From: Sphingomonas sp.
Lineage (GTDB): Bacteria; Pseudomonadota; Alphaproteobacteria; Sphingomonadales; Sphingomonadaceae
Assembly: GCF_025363195.1 (NCBI RefSeq)
Contig: NZ_JANYEK010000245.1
Coordinates: forward strand, 1 to 40,082
Length of the DNA: 40,082 nucleotides
Direction: 5' to 3'
The notes below the pieces were generated by a model, which saw only the letters and a program-made list of their open reading frames with translations, did not search any database and had not been told where the DNA came from. This document shows positions 14,975 to 22,915 of the stretch, piece after piece. The position numbers were made by a program, and so were the translations under genes. Every line of letters begins with the position of its first letter. The first letter of the stretch is position 1.

Positions 14975-15361
14975 ATGACCGACTGGGTGTGGGTAGAAGT
15001 GGCCGTTGCCGTGGCGGCACATGAGGAACAACTCGCCGAGCATGGCGGTGCGGCGGGCGTGCGCGATTTCAGCATGCTGGAAAGCGCGATGGCCCGCCCA
15101 CTGAACCTGATCGCCTACGAAGATCCCGATATTGCCGATCTTGCGGCGAGCTACGCGTTCGGAATCGCCCGCAACCATCCCTTTGCCGATGGCAACAAGC
15201 GTACCGCCGCGGTGGTAAGCGAAACCTTCCTGATGCTTAACGGGCATGCGCTGGGATGCAGCGACGTCGAATTGGTCACGACGTTTCTTGCACTGGCCTC
15301 GGGCGAGTTGTCCGTACAGCAATTGGCCGTCTGGTTTCGACAGCACATCGTTGCGGGCTAA
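14975..15361 (+). CDS. Doc-type Fic toxin
   Basis: A 128-aa death-on-curing family protein. The Fic motif HPFADGNKR (His68 to Arg76) is complete. Doc proteins phosphorylate EF-Tu and stop translation; that activity is known for phage P1 Doc and is inferred here. The upstream antitoxin is of the AbrB type rather than the Phd type found with P1 Doc, a pairing known in bacteria. Motif and length appear intact, so the pair should be functional. A hairpin follows the stop. Confidence 0.9.
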   Translation: MTDWVWVEVAVAVAAHEEQLAEHGGAAGVRDFSMLESAMARPLNLIAYEDPDIADLAASYAFGIARNHPFADGNKRTAAVVSETFLMLNGHALGCSDVELVTTFLALASGELSVQQLAVWFRQHIVAG

Positions 15362-15570
15362 ACACTGGAAATGCCCGCCGAGACGAACTCGGCGGGCATC
15401 CTTTCCTCCCCAGGAAACTTTCACCGACCAACGCGGCGTCAAGAGCTTTACAGGCTCGTGGTCGCGTCGTTCGGTGCTGGGGATGCAAAGCCACGGAAAC
15501 GCAGGCTTGGGCCAGCCCTTGCCGATCATCGCGCCGGTCAAGATGTCGTTGGTTGCGCAACCTGAATTGT
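15362..15570. other. Non-coding stretch with strong hairpin
   Basis: Between the toxin stop and the ScfR promoter I see no convincing gene. A frame on the minus strand ending before 15586 reads through the hairpin and is not supported. The sequence is not repeated elsewhere in the window. Confidence 0.45.
15371..15399 (+). terminator. Hairpin after Doc toxin gene
   Basis: A perfect 12-bp stem, ATGCCCGCCGAG with CTCGGCGGGCAT, with a 5-base loop, 9 bp after the toxin stop. It is followed by CCTTTCCT, so the T tract is weak. Confidence 0.6.
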
Positions 15571-15590
15571 AGTGTTGTAAACACATGACA
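15571..15590 (+). promoter_or_regulatory. Candidate ScfR operator (regulator promoter)
   Basis: Matches the pattern AGTNNTGTAAACNNATNACA shared with 18809-18828 upstream of aceA (15 of 20 bases identical). It lies 68 bp before the regulator start, fitting autoregulation. It also holds GTGTT-GTA-AACAC, a short inverted repeat. Confidence 0.5.
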
Positions 15591-15657
15591 GTCTAGGCCA
15601 TGAGGTGAAAGCGGGCTGCTTGCGCCCGTTTGGATCTTTTCTGGCGGAGGCACAGTC

Positions 15658-17058
15658 ATGGCCGATCGTAAACTCTTCGCCGGGCACGCGGTGCGGCGGC
15701 TGCGGCGGCGGGCGGGGCTCACGCAGGCCGCGATGGCGGAGGCTTTGGCGATCTCGCCCAGCTATTTGAACCTGGTCGAAAAGAACCAGCGGCCCTTGTC
15801 GGCTTCCTTGCTGGTCAAGCTGGCGGAATCGTTCGATTTCGATCCGCGCGCGCTGGCGGCAGGGGAGCCGGGCGGCGGCGAGGCGGCGATCCGCCGGCGG
15901 CTGGCCGACCCGCTCTTCGCCGATCTGGAAATCGATCGCAACGAGATCGAGGAATGGCTGGCCGGTGCGCCGGGCGGGGCGGAGGCGTTCGCGCGCGCTT
16001 ATGATCGGGTCGGGACGGTCGGGACCATGGCCGGAGATGGCGCGCCCGATCCCATCGCCGAGATCCGGCGCGAGATCGAGCGCTGGCGCGGACATTTCGC
16101 CGATCTGGATACGATGGCGGAGGCGCTGGCGGATGAACTGCGGCTCGGCGCGGGCGATCTGTATGGCGCGATTGCCGAACGGCTGCGCGTCAAGCATCAG
16201 TTGACGATCCGTGTCCTGCCGGTTGACGTCATGCCCGATTTGTTGCGCCGCACCGATCTGCATGCCCGGCAATTGCAATTGAGCGAGACGCTGGACCCGG
16301 CCTCGCGCACGTTTGCCGCTGCATTCCAACTGGCGCAGATCGAGGCGCGGGCCGAGATCGAGGCGTTGGCCAAAGGCGCCGGATTTGCCGCCAATCCACA
16401 CGGGCGCCCGGCAGAGCGGCTCTACCGACGGCACCTGGCCAGCTATTTCGCCGCGGCGGTGATGATGCCCTATGCGCGCTTCCTGCGCGCGTGCGAGGCG
16501 ACGGGCTACGATCTGGAGTTGCTGCAGCGACGTTTCGGCGCCGGGTTCGAACAGGTCGCGCACCGGCTGACGACCTTGCAGCGGGTGGGTGCGCGGGGCT
16601 TACCCTTCTTCATGGTGCGGATCGACCGCGCGGGGCAGGCATCCAAACGCTTTTCGGGCGCAAGCGGCGCGCCTCTCGCCGAAGCGGAGGGCCGATGCCC
16701 GTTATGGCGATTGCATCATGCGTTCGACCGGCCAGGCACGCTGACGGTGCAATTGGTCGAACTCGAAGACGCCACGCGCTGGTTGACGCTGGCGCGGACC
16801 GTCACGCCGCAGGGCCGGCGCTACGGCGCGGTGCCGGCGGAGTTCGCCGTCGGCATCGGCGTGGCGAGCGACCATGCCGGGACGCTGGCGGTGGCCCGCG
16901 GCATCGACCTTAGAGGGGAGGCGACGCCGATCGGCCTGGGCTGTCGCGCATGCATGCGTGGCGCTTGCCCGCAGCGGTCCGTGCCGCCAGTCGGCCGCGC
17001 GCTGTCGATCAATGAACGCGACCGCGGTGTAAATGCGTTCACATTTGCTGGAGATTGA
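15658..17058 (+). CDS. ScfR/RamB-type XRE transcriptional regulator
   Basis: A 466-aa regulator of the short-chain fatty acyl family. Residues about 10-60 form an XRE helix-turn-helix (LRRRAGLTQAAMAEALAISP then SYLNLVEKNQRPLSASLLVKL). A long middle part about 150-280 has an IrrE-like metal-peptidase-related pattern, and the C-terminal part ends with GCRACMRGACPQRS, the Cys block of DUF2083 proteins. Homologues control acetate and propionate genes: RamB represses or activates the glyoxylate shunt in actinobacteria. The gene lies two genes upstream of isocitrate lyase and shares an upstream motif with it, so aceA is a likely target. GGAGG lies 7 bases before the ATG. Confidence 0.85.
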   Translation: MADRKLFAGHAVRRLRRRAGLTQAAMAEALAISPSYLNLVEKNQRPLSASLLVKLAESFDFDPRALAAGEPGGGEAAIRRRLADPLFADLEIDRNEIEEWLAGAPGGAEAFARAYDRVGTVGTMAGDGAPDPIAEIRREIERWRGHFADLDTMAEALADELRLGAGDLYGAIAERLRVKHQLTIRVLPVDVMPDLLRRTDLHARQLQLSETLDPASRTFAAAFQLAQIEARAEIEALAKGAGFAANPHGRPAERLYRRHLASYFAAAVMMPYARFLRACEATGYDLELLQRRFGAGFEQVAHRLTTLQRVGARGLPFFMVRIDRAGQASKRFSGASGAPLAEAEGRCPLWRLHHAFDRPGTLTVQLVELEDATRWLTLARTVTPQGRRYGAVPAEFAVGIGVASDHAGTLAVARGIDLRGEATPIGLGCRACMRGACPQRSVPPVGRALSINERDRGVNAFTFAGD

Positions 17059-17191
17059 GTTTTTGGGTTCATTCGATACCAAAACGGTTCAGATAATAAT
17101 TGATCGAAGTTAGAAATTGTCGTGAAGTCGCGGACTAGGCACAGATGTTTTCTGGATCATCTCTGTCCCAGTCGATCGAAAGGGGGCTTTC

Positions 17192-18580
17192 GTGCGGTTT
17201 TTTACAGTAATGAAAGTAATTTGCGTCGGAGTAATGTTAACCGCGTGTGGCGCGAATCATAATTCCATCTACCGGTATCAGCCTCTCGTAAACGGAAAAT
17301 CGCTAACTCTTATCGACGCCAAGCAGCGGGCGATCATTCAGTCCGGCACTAAAACTTGTACCGAGCCGCCGCCCGACGTCTTTTCGGTTTATGCCCAATC
17401 GCTGGCGGCAAGCGGCAAAGTGTCGAAATCTACCGACCCGACCTCGCTCGGCGTGGAAGGGAGCTTGGCCTATTCGTCATCCGAACAGGGCGCGACGATC
17501 AGCCGGACGCAGGCCTTCAACCTGCTCGCCTTGCAGACCTATTATAACTGCCTGTCGAGTCTGAACGGCGATGCCGGCCGACTTGACGCGCCGATCGACC
17601 GGGCACGTTTGCAGCGAATGATGGTGTCGATCCTGGCAATCGAACAATTGACGGGTGCGCTACGTCCGCCGGTGGTCGTCATCGGTGCATCCGGTTCGTC
17701 TGGCAGTGCCGCCGCAGGCGAAGCGGTGGTCGCGATCGACAAGGCGTTCACCAGTGCGCAAACTGCCAAGAGTCAATTGAACGAAGCCACTGCCAAGCGC
17801 GGCAAGCTCGATGATGCGGATCCCAAATGCACGTCGCTCGCCGCCAGCGTCGCGGCGGGAACGGTGCTGACCGGAGACGATCAGAAGAAACGCGCCGACT
17901 GCGCTGCCGCGGACGCGTTAGTGGCCAGCACCACGGCGAATAGCAGTGATGCAACGGCGCATTACGAAGCGCTCAAGAGTGCCAGCGGCGGCGGGAATTC
18001 AAATACCGCCCAAACCGGGGTTATCGATGCGAAAGTCATTGCCGCCATCGTGCGCGACGAGGAGACGGTGCGTCAGGTCACCGGCGCCGTTCAGAAGATC
18101 GTGGCGGACAACATGCAACAGGACGAAACGAAGTTCTTCTGCATTCGGCTGCTCGGCGATCCCGATACGCAGAGAACCGTGGCGACCCAGCAGGCGCGCG
18201 TCAGCAGCGATTCGCTGACGGCGCAATGTTCTTCCTTCCTGATGGCCAGCGTGGCGTATGAACAGGACAAGGTGTTCGGCGCGATGAGCCCCGATGCGCG
18301 ACAGGAATTCGAACTCCAGAAAAATCGCACGCTTGGCGCACTCCGGAGCGCGCAGGACAGTGCGTTCGCGGGGTATCGGGTCATGGTGCAGGACGATACG
18401 ACCAGGGCCATCGTGCAAGCGAAGGTTGCCGCCAAGATCGACAGGATCATCGCGACCAACAGCCTGATCCCGCCGATCTTGGCGCAACTGGAGCTACTGC
18501 GCGGTGCGACGAACGACAGCTCGGCCCGCGCGGTCTTTCAGGAACTTCCGGGTTATATTCAGCAACTTCTGGCACGATAG
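17192..18580 (+). CDS. Unknown lipoprotein (462 aa)
   Basis: Starts with GTG, preceded by AGGGGG about 6 bases upstream; an ATG at 17210 is the alternative. The N terminus MRFFTVMKVICVGVMLTACG is a lipoprotein signal with lipobox LTAC, so it is likely anchored in the envelope. The rest is helical and rich in Ala, Gln and Thr, with a possible coiled coil around DKAFTSAQTAKSQLNEATAK and many Cys (C56, C119 and several later) that may form disulfides. No known domain recognised. It is followed 10 bp later by a small gene in the same operon. Its role, between an acetate-type regulator and aceA, is unknown and may be unrelated. Confidence 0.75.
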   Translation: MRFFTVMKVICVGVMLTACGANHNSIYRYQPLVNGKSLTLIDAKQRAIIQSGTKTCTEPPPDVFSVYAQSLAASGKVSKSTDPTSLGVEGSLAYSSSEQGATISRTQAFNLLALQTYYNCLSSLNGDAGRLDAPIDRARLQRMMVSILAIEQLTGALRPPVVVIGASGSSGSAAAGEAVVAIDKAFTSAQTAKSQLNEATAKRGKLDDADPKCTSLAASVAAGTVLTGDDQKKRADCAAADALVASTTANSSDATAHYEALKSASGGGNSNTAQTGVIDAKVIAAIVRDEETVRQVTGAVQKIVADNMQQDETKFFCIRLLGDPDTQRTVATQQARVSSDSLTAQCSSFLMASVAYEQDKVFGAMSPDARQEFELQKNRTLGALRSAQDSAFAGYRVMVQDDTTRAIVQAKVAAKIDRIIATNSLIPPILAQLELLRGATNDSSARAVFQELPGYIQQLLAR

Positions 18581-18590
18581 GAGGTATGGA

Positions 18591-18791
18591 ATGTCATATG
18601 TCGCAATCTTGCTTGCGAGCACCGAACCAGGATTGGAGGCGATCGCCGAAAATGCCGGTAATCTCCAGATCATTCCCGGCACCGTCCAACCCTATCAAGG
18701 GCTCACGACCTATTCCGAACCGACCGTCACGCCAGCCGGCGTGATCGCCACCAACGCGCCCGGATGGATCGCGATGGCGCGTTTCGTCTGA
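18591..18791 (+). CDS. Small unknown protein (66 aa)
   Basis: The gene starts 10 bp after the lipoprotein stop with GGAGG 6 bases before the ATG, so it is almost certainly translated. The product begins MSYVAILLASTEPGLEAIAE and has no membrane segment; the rest is rich in Pro, Thr and Gly. I do not recognise a family. It probably works with the lipoprotein encoded just before it. Confidence 0.65.
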   Translation: MSYVAILLASTEPGLEAIAENAGNLQIIPGTVQPYQGLTTYSEPTVTPAGVIATNAPGWIAMARFV

Positions 18792-18808
18792 ACGTCACTG
18801 ACAATCCT

Positions 18809-18828
18809 AGTTCTGTAAACTTATTACA
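18809..18828 (+). promoter_or_regulatory. Candidate ScfR operator upstream of aceA
   Basis: Shares AGTNNTGTAAACNNATNACA with the site upstream of the ScfR-like gene. It also forms TCTGTAA-N5-TTACAGA (18812-18830), a perfect 7-bp inverted repeat. It lies 124 bp before the aceA start. Confidence 0.55.
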
Positions 18829-18952
18829 GATTATCAAAATCTATGATGCGTCATAAAACACAATGACCAACATCTTGCCCTGCTCCTACTGTTCCGGCGT
18901 ATAAATTATCGTACTTGCCTCGTCATCCACTGAACGACGCAAGGCTGATCCG

Positions 18953-20548
18953 ATGACCTACCAGACCCATATCGCGCAGACGACGGACCTGATCCGCAGC
19001 CATAACGGCACCTGGGACGGCATCGATGCAGAGGCGGTCGCGCGGATGCGATTGCAAAACCGCTTCCAGACTGGGCTGGATATCGCCCGGTACACAGCGG
19101 CGATCATGCGCAAGGATATGGCGTCCTACGATCTCGACCCGGCGAACTACACGCAGTCGCTCGGCTGCTGGCACGGGTTCATCGGCCAGCAGAAGATGAT
19201 CAGCATCAAGAAGCATTTCGGCACGACACAGGGGCGGTATCTGTACCTGTCCGGCTGGATGGTCGCCGCGATGCGCAGCGAATTCGGCCCGCTGCCGGAT
19301 CAGTCGATGCACGAAAAGACCAGCGTTCCGGCGCTGATCGAGGAACTCTACACCTTCCTGCGCCAGGCGGATGCGCGCGAATTGGGCATGATGTTCCGCG
19401 ACCTCGATCATGCCCGCGAGGGTAATAACGAGATCGAGGCGGCCCGGCTGCTCAACGCGATCGAGAATTACCAGACGCATGTCGTGCCGATCATCGCCGA
19501 TATCGATGCGGGTTTCGGCAATGCCGAGGCGACGTATCTGCTCGCCCGCAAGATGATCGAGGCGGGCGCCTGCGCGTTGCAGATCGAGAATCAGGTGTCC
19601 GACGAGAAGCAGTGCGGGCATCAGGACGGCAAGGTGACGGTGCCGCACGAGGACTTCCTGGCCAAGGTTCGGGCCTGCCGTTACGCCTTCCTGGAACTGG
19701 GCGTGGAGGATGGCATCATCGTCACGCGTACCGACTCCTTGGGCGCTGGCCTAACCAAGCAGATCGCGGTCAGCACGACGCCAGGTGATCTGGGGGACCA
19801 GTATAACTCCTATCTCGATTGCGAAGAGATCGACCCGACGACCGCGAAGAATGGCGACGTCATCCTCAACCGCGACGGGAAGTTGATGCGCCCGAAGCGG
19901 CTGCCGTCGAACCTGTTCCAGTTCCGTGAAGGCACCGGCGCGGACCGTTGTGTGATGGATTGCATCGCCTCGCTGCAAAATGGTGCCGACCTGCTGTGGA
20001 TCGAGACCGAGAAGCCGCACATCGAGCAGATCGCCAGCATGGTCGACCGTATCCGCGAGGTGATCCCGAACGCCAAGCTGGTGTACAACAATTCGCCGAG
20101 CTTCAACTGGACGCTGAACTTCCGCCAGCAAGTGTATGACGCGTGGGCGGAAGCGGGCCGGGACGTGTCGGCGTTCGACCGGGCGCGCCTGATGTCGGTC
20201 GATTATGATGGCACAGAACTGGGCGATGAAGCCGACGAGCGCATCCGCACTTTCCAGAAGGATGCAGCGGCGCGGGCCGGCATCTTCCACCACCTGATCA
20301 CGCTGCCGACCTATCACACGGCAGCGCTATCGACCGACAATCTGGCCAAGGAATATTTCGGCGACCAGGGGATGCTCGGCTATGTGAAGGGCGTGCAGCG
20401 CAAGGAAATCCGTGAGGGGATCGCCTGTGTGAAGCACCAGAACATGTCGGGTTCGGACCTGGGCGATGATCACAAGGAGTATTTCGCGGGCGAAGCAGCA
20501 CTGAAGGCCGGCGGCGCGCACAACACGATGAACCAATTCGCGGCGTGA
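18953..20548 (+). CDS. aceA: Isocitrate lyase
   Basis: Cleaves isocitrate to glyoxylate and succinate, the first step of the glyoxylate shunt, needed for growth on acetate or fatty acids. The 531-aa length and sequence fit the larger ICL subfamily. The active-site motif reads EKQCGHQDGK with Cys221; the usual second Lys of KKCGH is Gln here, as is common in this subfamily. Other anchors: SGWMVAAM, DIDAGFGNAEATYLLARKMI, and a C-terminal ICL-typical GVQRKEIREG. It is transcribed alone, behind the candidate ScfR site and before a bidirectional terminator. Malate synthase is not in the window. Confidence 0.95.
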   Translation: MTYQTHIAQTTDLIRSHNGTWDGIDAEAVARMRLQNRFQTGLDIARYTAAIMRKDMASYDLDPANYTQSLGCWHGFIGQQKMISIKKHFGTTQGRYLYLSGWMVAAMRSEFGPLPDQSMHEKTSVPALIEELYTFLRQADARELGMMFRDLDHAREGNNEIEAARLLNAIENYQTHVVPIIADIDAGFGNAEATYLLARKMIEAGACALQIENQVSDEKQCGHQDGKVTVPHEDFLAKVRACRYAFLELGVEDGIIVTRTDSLGAGLTKQIAVSTTPGDLGDQYNSYLDCEEIDPTTAKNGDVILNRDGKLMRPKRLPSNLFQFREGTGADRCVMDCIASLQNGADLLWIETEKPHIEQIASMVDRIREVIPNAKLVYNNSPSFNWTLNFRQQVYDAWAEAGRDVSAFDRARLMSVDYDGTELGDEADERIRTFQKDAAARAGIFHHLITLPTYHTAALSTDNLAKEYFGDQGMLGYVKGVQRKEIREGIACVKHQNMSGSDLGDDHKEYFAGEAALKAGGAHNTMNQFAA

Positions 20549-20693
20549 GGCGCACGGGCGCATGCTGCGCCTGAGACGCACACGCCCGGCCGACGGGGCC
20601 AAAGCCCCGTTCGACGACGTGGCTTCGCCGCGGCGCGATCCATACCCGACACGCAGCGGCAAAGCCCGCGCGTTATCCTTGGGAGAGGATGCG

Positions 20694-20724
20694 AAAAGCC
20701 CGGAGCCTTCTGCTCCGGGCTTTT
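20694..20724. terminator. Bidirectional rho-independent terminator after aceA
   Basis: A perfect 13-bp stem, AAAAGCCCGGAGC with GCTCCGGGCTTTT, and a 5-base loop. The A and T ends make it work from either side. Confidence 0.9.
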
Positions 20725-20828
20725 CTGCGTGGCCACGAGATGCGATCCTCGGCTTCGGTCTGGCCGGGGCCGCGATGCGTCGCCGCGCCAAGATTTCGCG
20801 CGGTAACCTTCGCGGTCTGACGCTGATG

Positions 20829-20858
20829 CTGCCCGCCCCCCGAACCGGGGGCGGGCAG
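20829..20858 (-). terminator. GC-rich hairpin after ABM-domain gene
   Basis: A perfect 12-bp stem, CTGCCCGCCCCC with GGGGGCGGGCAG, starts 12 bp after the minus-strand stop. It lacks a T tract, so its role in termination is less certain. Confidence 0.5.
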
Positions 20859-20870
20859 TGATCCGCTGCG

Positions 20871-21260
20871 TTACACCAGCAATTTCATGCTGGTGACGCC
20901 CAATGGTTTCGCCAGCAATTTCGCCAACGCCGGTCCCGCCGACTTCATCGCCGGGGTCTGGAAATGCGCGTCGATCGCCGCTTTGTCCTTCCACACCTCG
21001 TAGGTGAGGAAGCGGCCCGGTGCCGCGACATCCTCGTGCAGGTGATACGATATGCAGCCCGGCTCCTTCGGCACGCCGCGCGCGAAAGTGCTGAGCGCGG
21101 TACGTACTTTTGCCTCCTCGCCCGGCTTCGCGAGCAGTTCGGCGATGACATAGATCGTGCCGTCCACCGCTTGCGCCACGCTCGCCCAAGGGAAGACGGC
21201 GGCGACGGCGGCCAGGGACAGGATCGTACGACGGCTCGCGCCCGGCAGGTCAGTGTCCAT
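20871..21260 (-). CDS. ABM-domain protein, exported quinol monooxygenase-like
   Basis: A 129-aa protein with an antibiotic-biosynthesis-monooxygenase fold: IYVIAELLAKPGEEAKVRTAL, then EPGCISYHLHEDVAAPGRFL, then YEVWKDKAAIDAHFQTPAM. The N terminus holds SRRTILSLAAVAAVFPW and AQA, a twin-arginine-like signal (one classic Arg-Arg), so it is probably periplasmic. ATG 21260 has GAGG at the right distance; ATG 21269 and the longer frame do not. Small proteins of this kind act on quinols, though often only their fold is known. Substrate unknown. Confidence 0.8.
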   Translation of the reverse strand: MDTDLPGASRRTILSLAAVAAVFPWASVAQAVDGTIYVIAELLAKPGEEAKVRTALSTFARGVPKEPGCISYHLHEDVAAPGRFLTYEVWKDKAAIDAHFQTPAMKSAGPALAKLLAKPLGVTSMKLLV

Positions 21261-21606
21261 TTCCGTCATCCTCTCTGTTATCGGATGCGCAGCGGAGCAT
21301 GTCGCCGGCGTGCTGGCAACCCTGCCCAAAGAGGGATTTCCGCCCGTCCGGCTCTCCCAAAAAGCGCCGACAGGTCAAAATCCGCTGTCCTACACACGGC
21401 CGATGGTGGCACGGTGTTGCCATGCGTATGACCGCCTCATCATCGTACCGGTCGGCGTGCGGTCGCACTGCCTCGCAAAGCCGATACAGTGTGACCTTAG
21501 TGTGACCTTAGTGTGAACTTCCGCGATCCGCCCTATAGCAATCCTATCTTCCCCAAGCGCACGGTTCTGCTATCGCGCGCGGCGACACTGAATACGGGAA
21601 TTGGAC
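21261..21606. other. Intergenic region upstream of asd and ABM gene
   Basis: No gene is seen in these 346 bp between divergent genes. The only marked structure is the 11-bp tandem repeat at 21488-21520. The long frames here are Arg-rich shadows. Confidence 0.6.
21488..21520 (+). repeat. Three tandem 11-bp repeats upstream of asd
   Basis: AGTGTGACCTT occurs twice in perfect tandem, then once with one change (AGTGTGAACTT). The 11-bp period places each copy on the same face of the helix, suiting cooperative protein binding 86 bp before the asd start. Confidence 0.85.
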
Positions 21607-22635
21607 ATGGGCTATAGAATCGTCGTCGCGGGTGCGACCGGCAATGTCGGGCGCGAGATGCTCAACATCTTGGCGGAGCGGGAATTCCCGGCGGACGAGA
21701 TCGCGGTCGTCGCGTCGTCGCGCAGCCAGGGGCTGACGGTCGATTACGGCGACACCGGCAAACAGTTCAAGGTCCAGAATATCGAGCATTTCGACTGGAC
21801 CGGCTGGGACATGGCGCTGTTCGCGATCGGATCGGAAGCGACCGCAAAATACGCGCCGATCGCGGCGGCGGCGGGCTGTACGGTGATCGACAATTCGTCG
21901 CTCTATCGCATGGACCCGGACGTGCCGCTGATCGTGCCGGAGGTGAATCCGGAGGCGATCGACGGCTACAAAAAGCGCAACATCATCGCCAACCCGAACT
22001 GCTCGACCGCGCAGATGGTCGTCGCGCTGAAGCCGCTGCACGATTTCGCCAAGATCAAGCGCGTCGTCGTCTCGACCTATCAATCGGTGTCGGGCGCGGG
22101 CAAGCAGGGCATGGACGAGCTGTTCGAACAGAGCCGTAACATCTTCGTCGGCGACAGCGCCGAGCCCAAGAAGTTCACCAAGCAGATCGCCTTCAACGTG
22201 ATCCCGCATATCGACAGCTTCCTCGACGACGGATCGACCAAGGAGGAGTGGAAGATGGTGGTCGAAACCAAGAAGATCCTCGATCCCAAGATCAAGGTGA
22301 CGGCGACGTGCGTGCGCGTGCCGGTGTTCGTCGGCCATTCGGAAGCGATCAACATCGAATTCGAGCGCGAGATTTCGGCCAAGGAAGCGCAGGACATTTT
22401 GCGCGAGGCGCCGGGCATCATGCTGTACGACAAGCGGGAGGACGGCGGCTACATCACACCGGTCGAATGCGTCGGTGAATTCGCGACCTTCATTAGCCGC
22501 GTGCGCGAGGATTCGACTATCGAGAACGGCCTGAACCTGTGGTGCGTATCCGACAACCTGCGCAAGGGTGCGGCGCTGAACGCGGTGCAGATTGCGGAAT
22601 TGCTCGGGCGGCGACATCTGAAGAGGGCTGGTTGA
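21607..22635 (+). CDS. asd: Aspartate-semialdehyde dehydrogenase
   Basis: Makes aspartate semialdehyde from aspartyl phosphate with NADPH, the branch point to lysine, diaminopimelate, methionine and threonine; cytoplasmic. The 342-aa product shows the N-terminal Rossmann motif VVAGATGNVGREML, the active-site Cys132 in ANPNCST, QSVSGAGKQGMDEL, and the RVPVFVGHSEAINIEF block with the catalytic His. ATG 21607 is chosen over TTG 21601. It lies 31 bp before the antitoxin gene. Confidence 0.95.
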   Translation: MGYRIVVAGATGNVGREMLNILAEREFPADEIAVVASSRSQGLTVDYGDTGKQFKVQNIEHFDWTGWDMALFAIGSEATAKYAPIAAAAGCTVIDNSSLYRMDPDVPLIVPEVNPEAIDGYKKRNIIANPNCSTAQMVVALKPLHDFAKIKRVVVSTYQSVSGAGKQGMDELFEQSRNIFVGDSAEPKKFTKQIAFNVIPHIDSFLDDGSTKEEWKMVVETKKILDPKIKVTATCVRVPVFVGHSEAINIEFEREISAKEAQDILREAPGIMLYDKREDGGYITPVECVGEFATFISRVREDSTIENGLNLWCVSDNLRKGAALNAVQIAELLGRRHLKRAG

Positions 22636-22640
22636 GCAAA

Positions 22641-22659
22641 TGATAGCATGATGCTATCA
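22641..22659. promoter_or_regulatory. FitA-like operator, 8-bp inverted repeat
   Basis: TGATAGCATGATGCTATCA is a perfect inverted repeat of TGATAGCA around a 3-bp centre, 7 bp before the antitoxin start. Its half-sites match those I recall for gonococcal FitA (TGCTATCA-N12-TGATAGCA), in the opposite order and with a shorter gap. Expected to be the autorepression site. Confidence 0.7.
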
Positions 22660-22666
22660 GCGCGAC

Positions 22667-22915
22667 ATGGGACAGGTTCTTATCCGCAAACTCAATGACG
22701 CAACGATCGCGGCATATAAGGAAGCGGCGCAGCAGCACGGTCGATCGCTGGAAGCCGAATTGCGCGATACCATCGAACGCGCGCGGCCGAAGGTTCGTTT
22801 GTCTGCGGAGGAGTTGGTGACGTTATCCCGGCATCTACGGGCGGCTACGCCCGCCTCCGCGGCGGCGATGGACAGTACCGATCTGATCCGGGCGGATCGC
22901 GACGCACGTTCATGA
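22667..22915 (+). CDS. FitA/VapB-type antitoxin (ribbon-helix-helix)
   Basis: An 82-aa antitoxin. The N terminus GQVLIRKLNDATIAAYKEAA has the beta strand and first helix of a FitA-type ribbon-helix-helix, followed by GRSLEAELRDTIERA as second helix. The C-terminal part is the likely toxin-binding tail. It overlaps the toxin start by 4 nt (ATGA at 22912). The perfect inverted repeat just upstream should be its operator. There is no clear ribosome site before the ATG. Confidence 0.9.
   Translation: MGQVLIRKLNDATIAAYKEAAQQHGRSLEAELRDTIERARPKVRLSAEELVTLSRHLRAATPASAAAMDSTDLIRADRDARS

Larger units (their letters stand above)
20549..20870. other. Intergenic stretch with two hairpins, no gene
   Basis: Between aceA and the ABM-domain gene I see no gene. 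It holds the aceA terminator (20694-20724) and a 12-bp GC-rich stem (20829-20858) with a 6-base loop just past the convergent gene's stop. Confidence 0.7.

Noticed and set aside
14885..15586. Minus-strand gene between Doc and the ScfR regulator
   Set aside because: It reads through a perfect hairpin and across the toxin gene; only about 50 residues at its start look protein-like, and no ribosome site is seen.
18923..20317. Minus-strand reading frames opposite aceA
   Set aside because: Rich in Arg, His and Asp with no family pattern; they mirror the isocitrate lyase codons.
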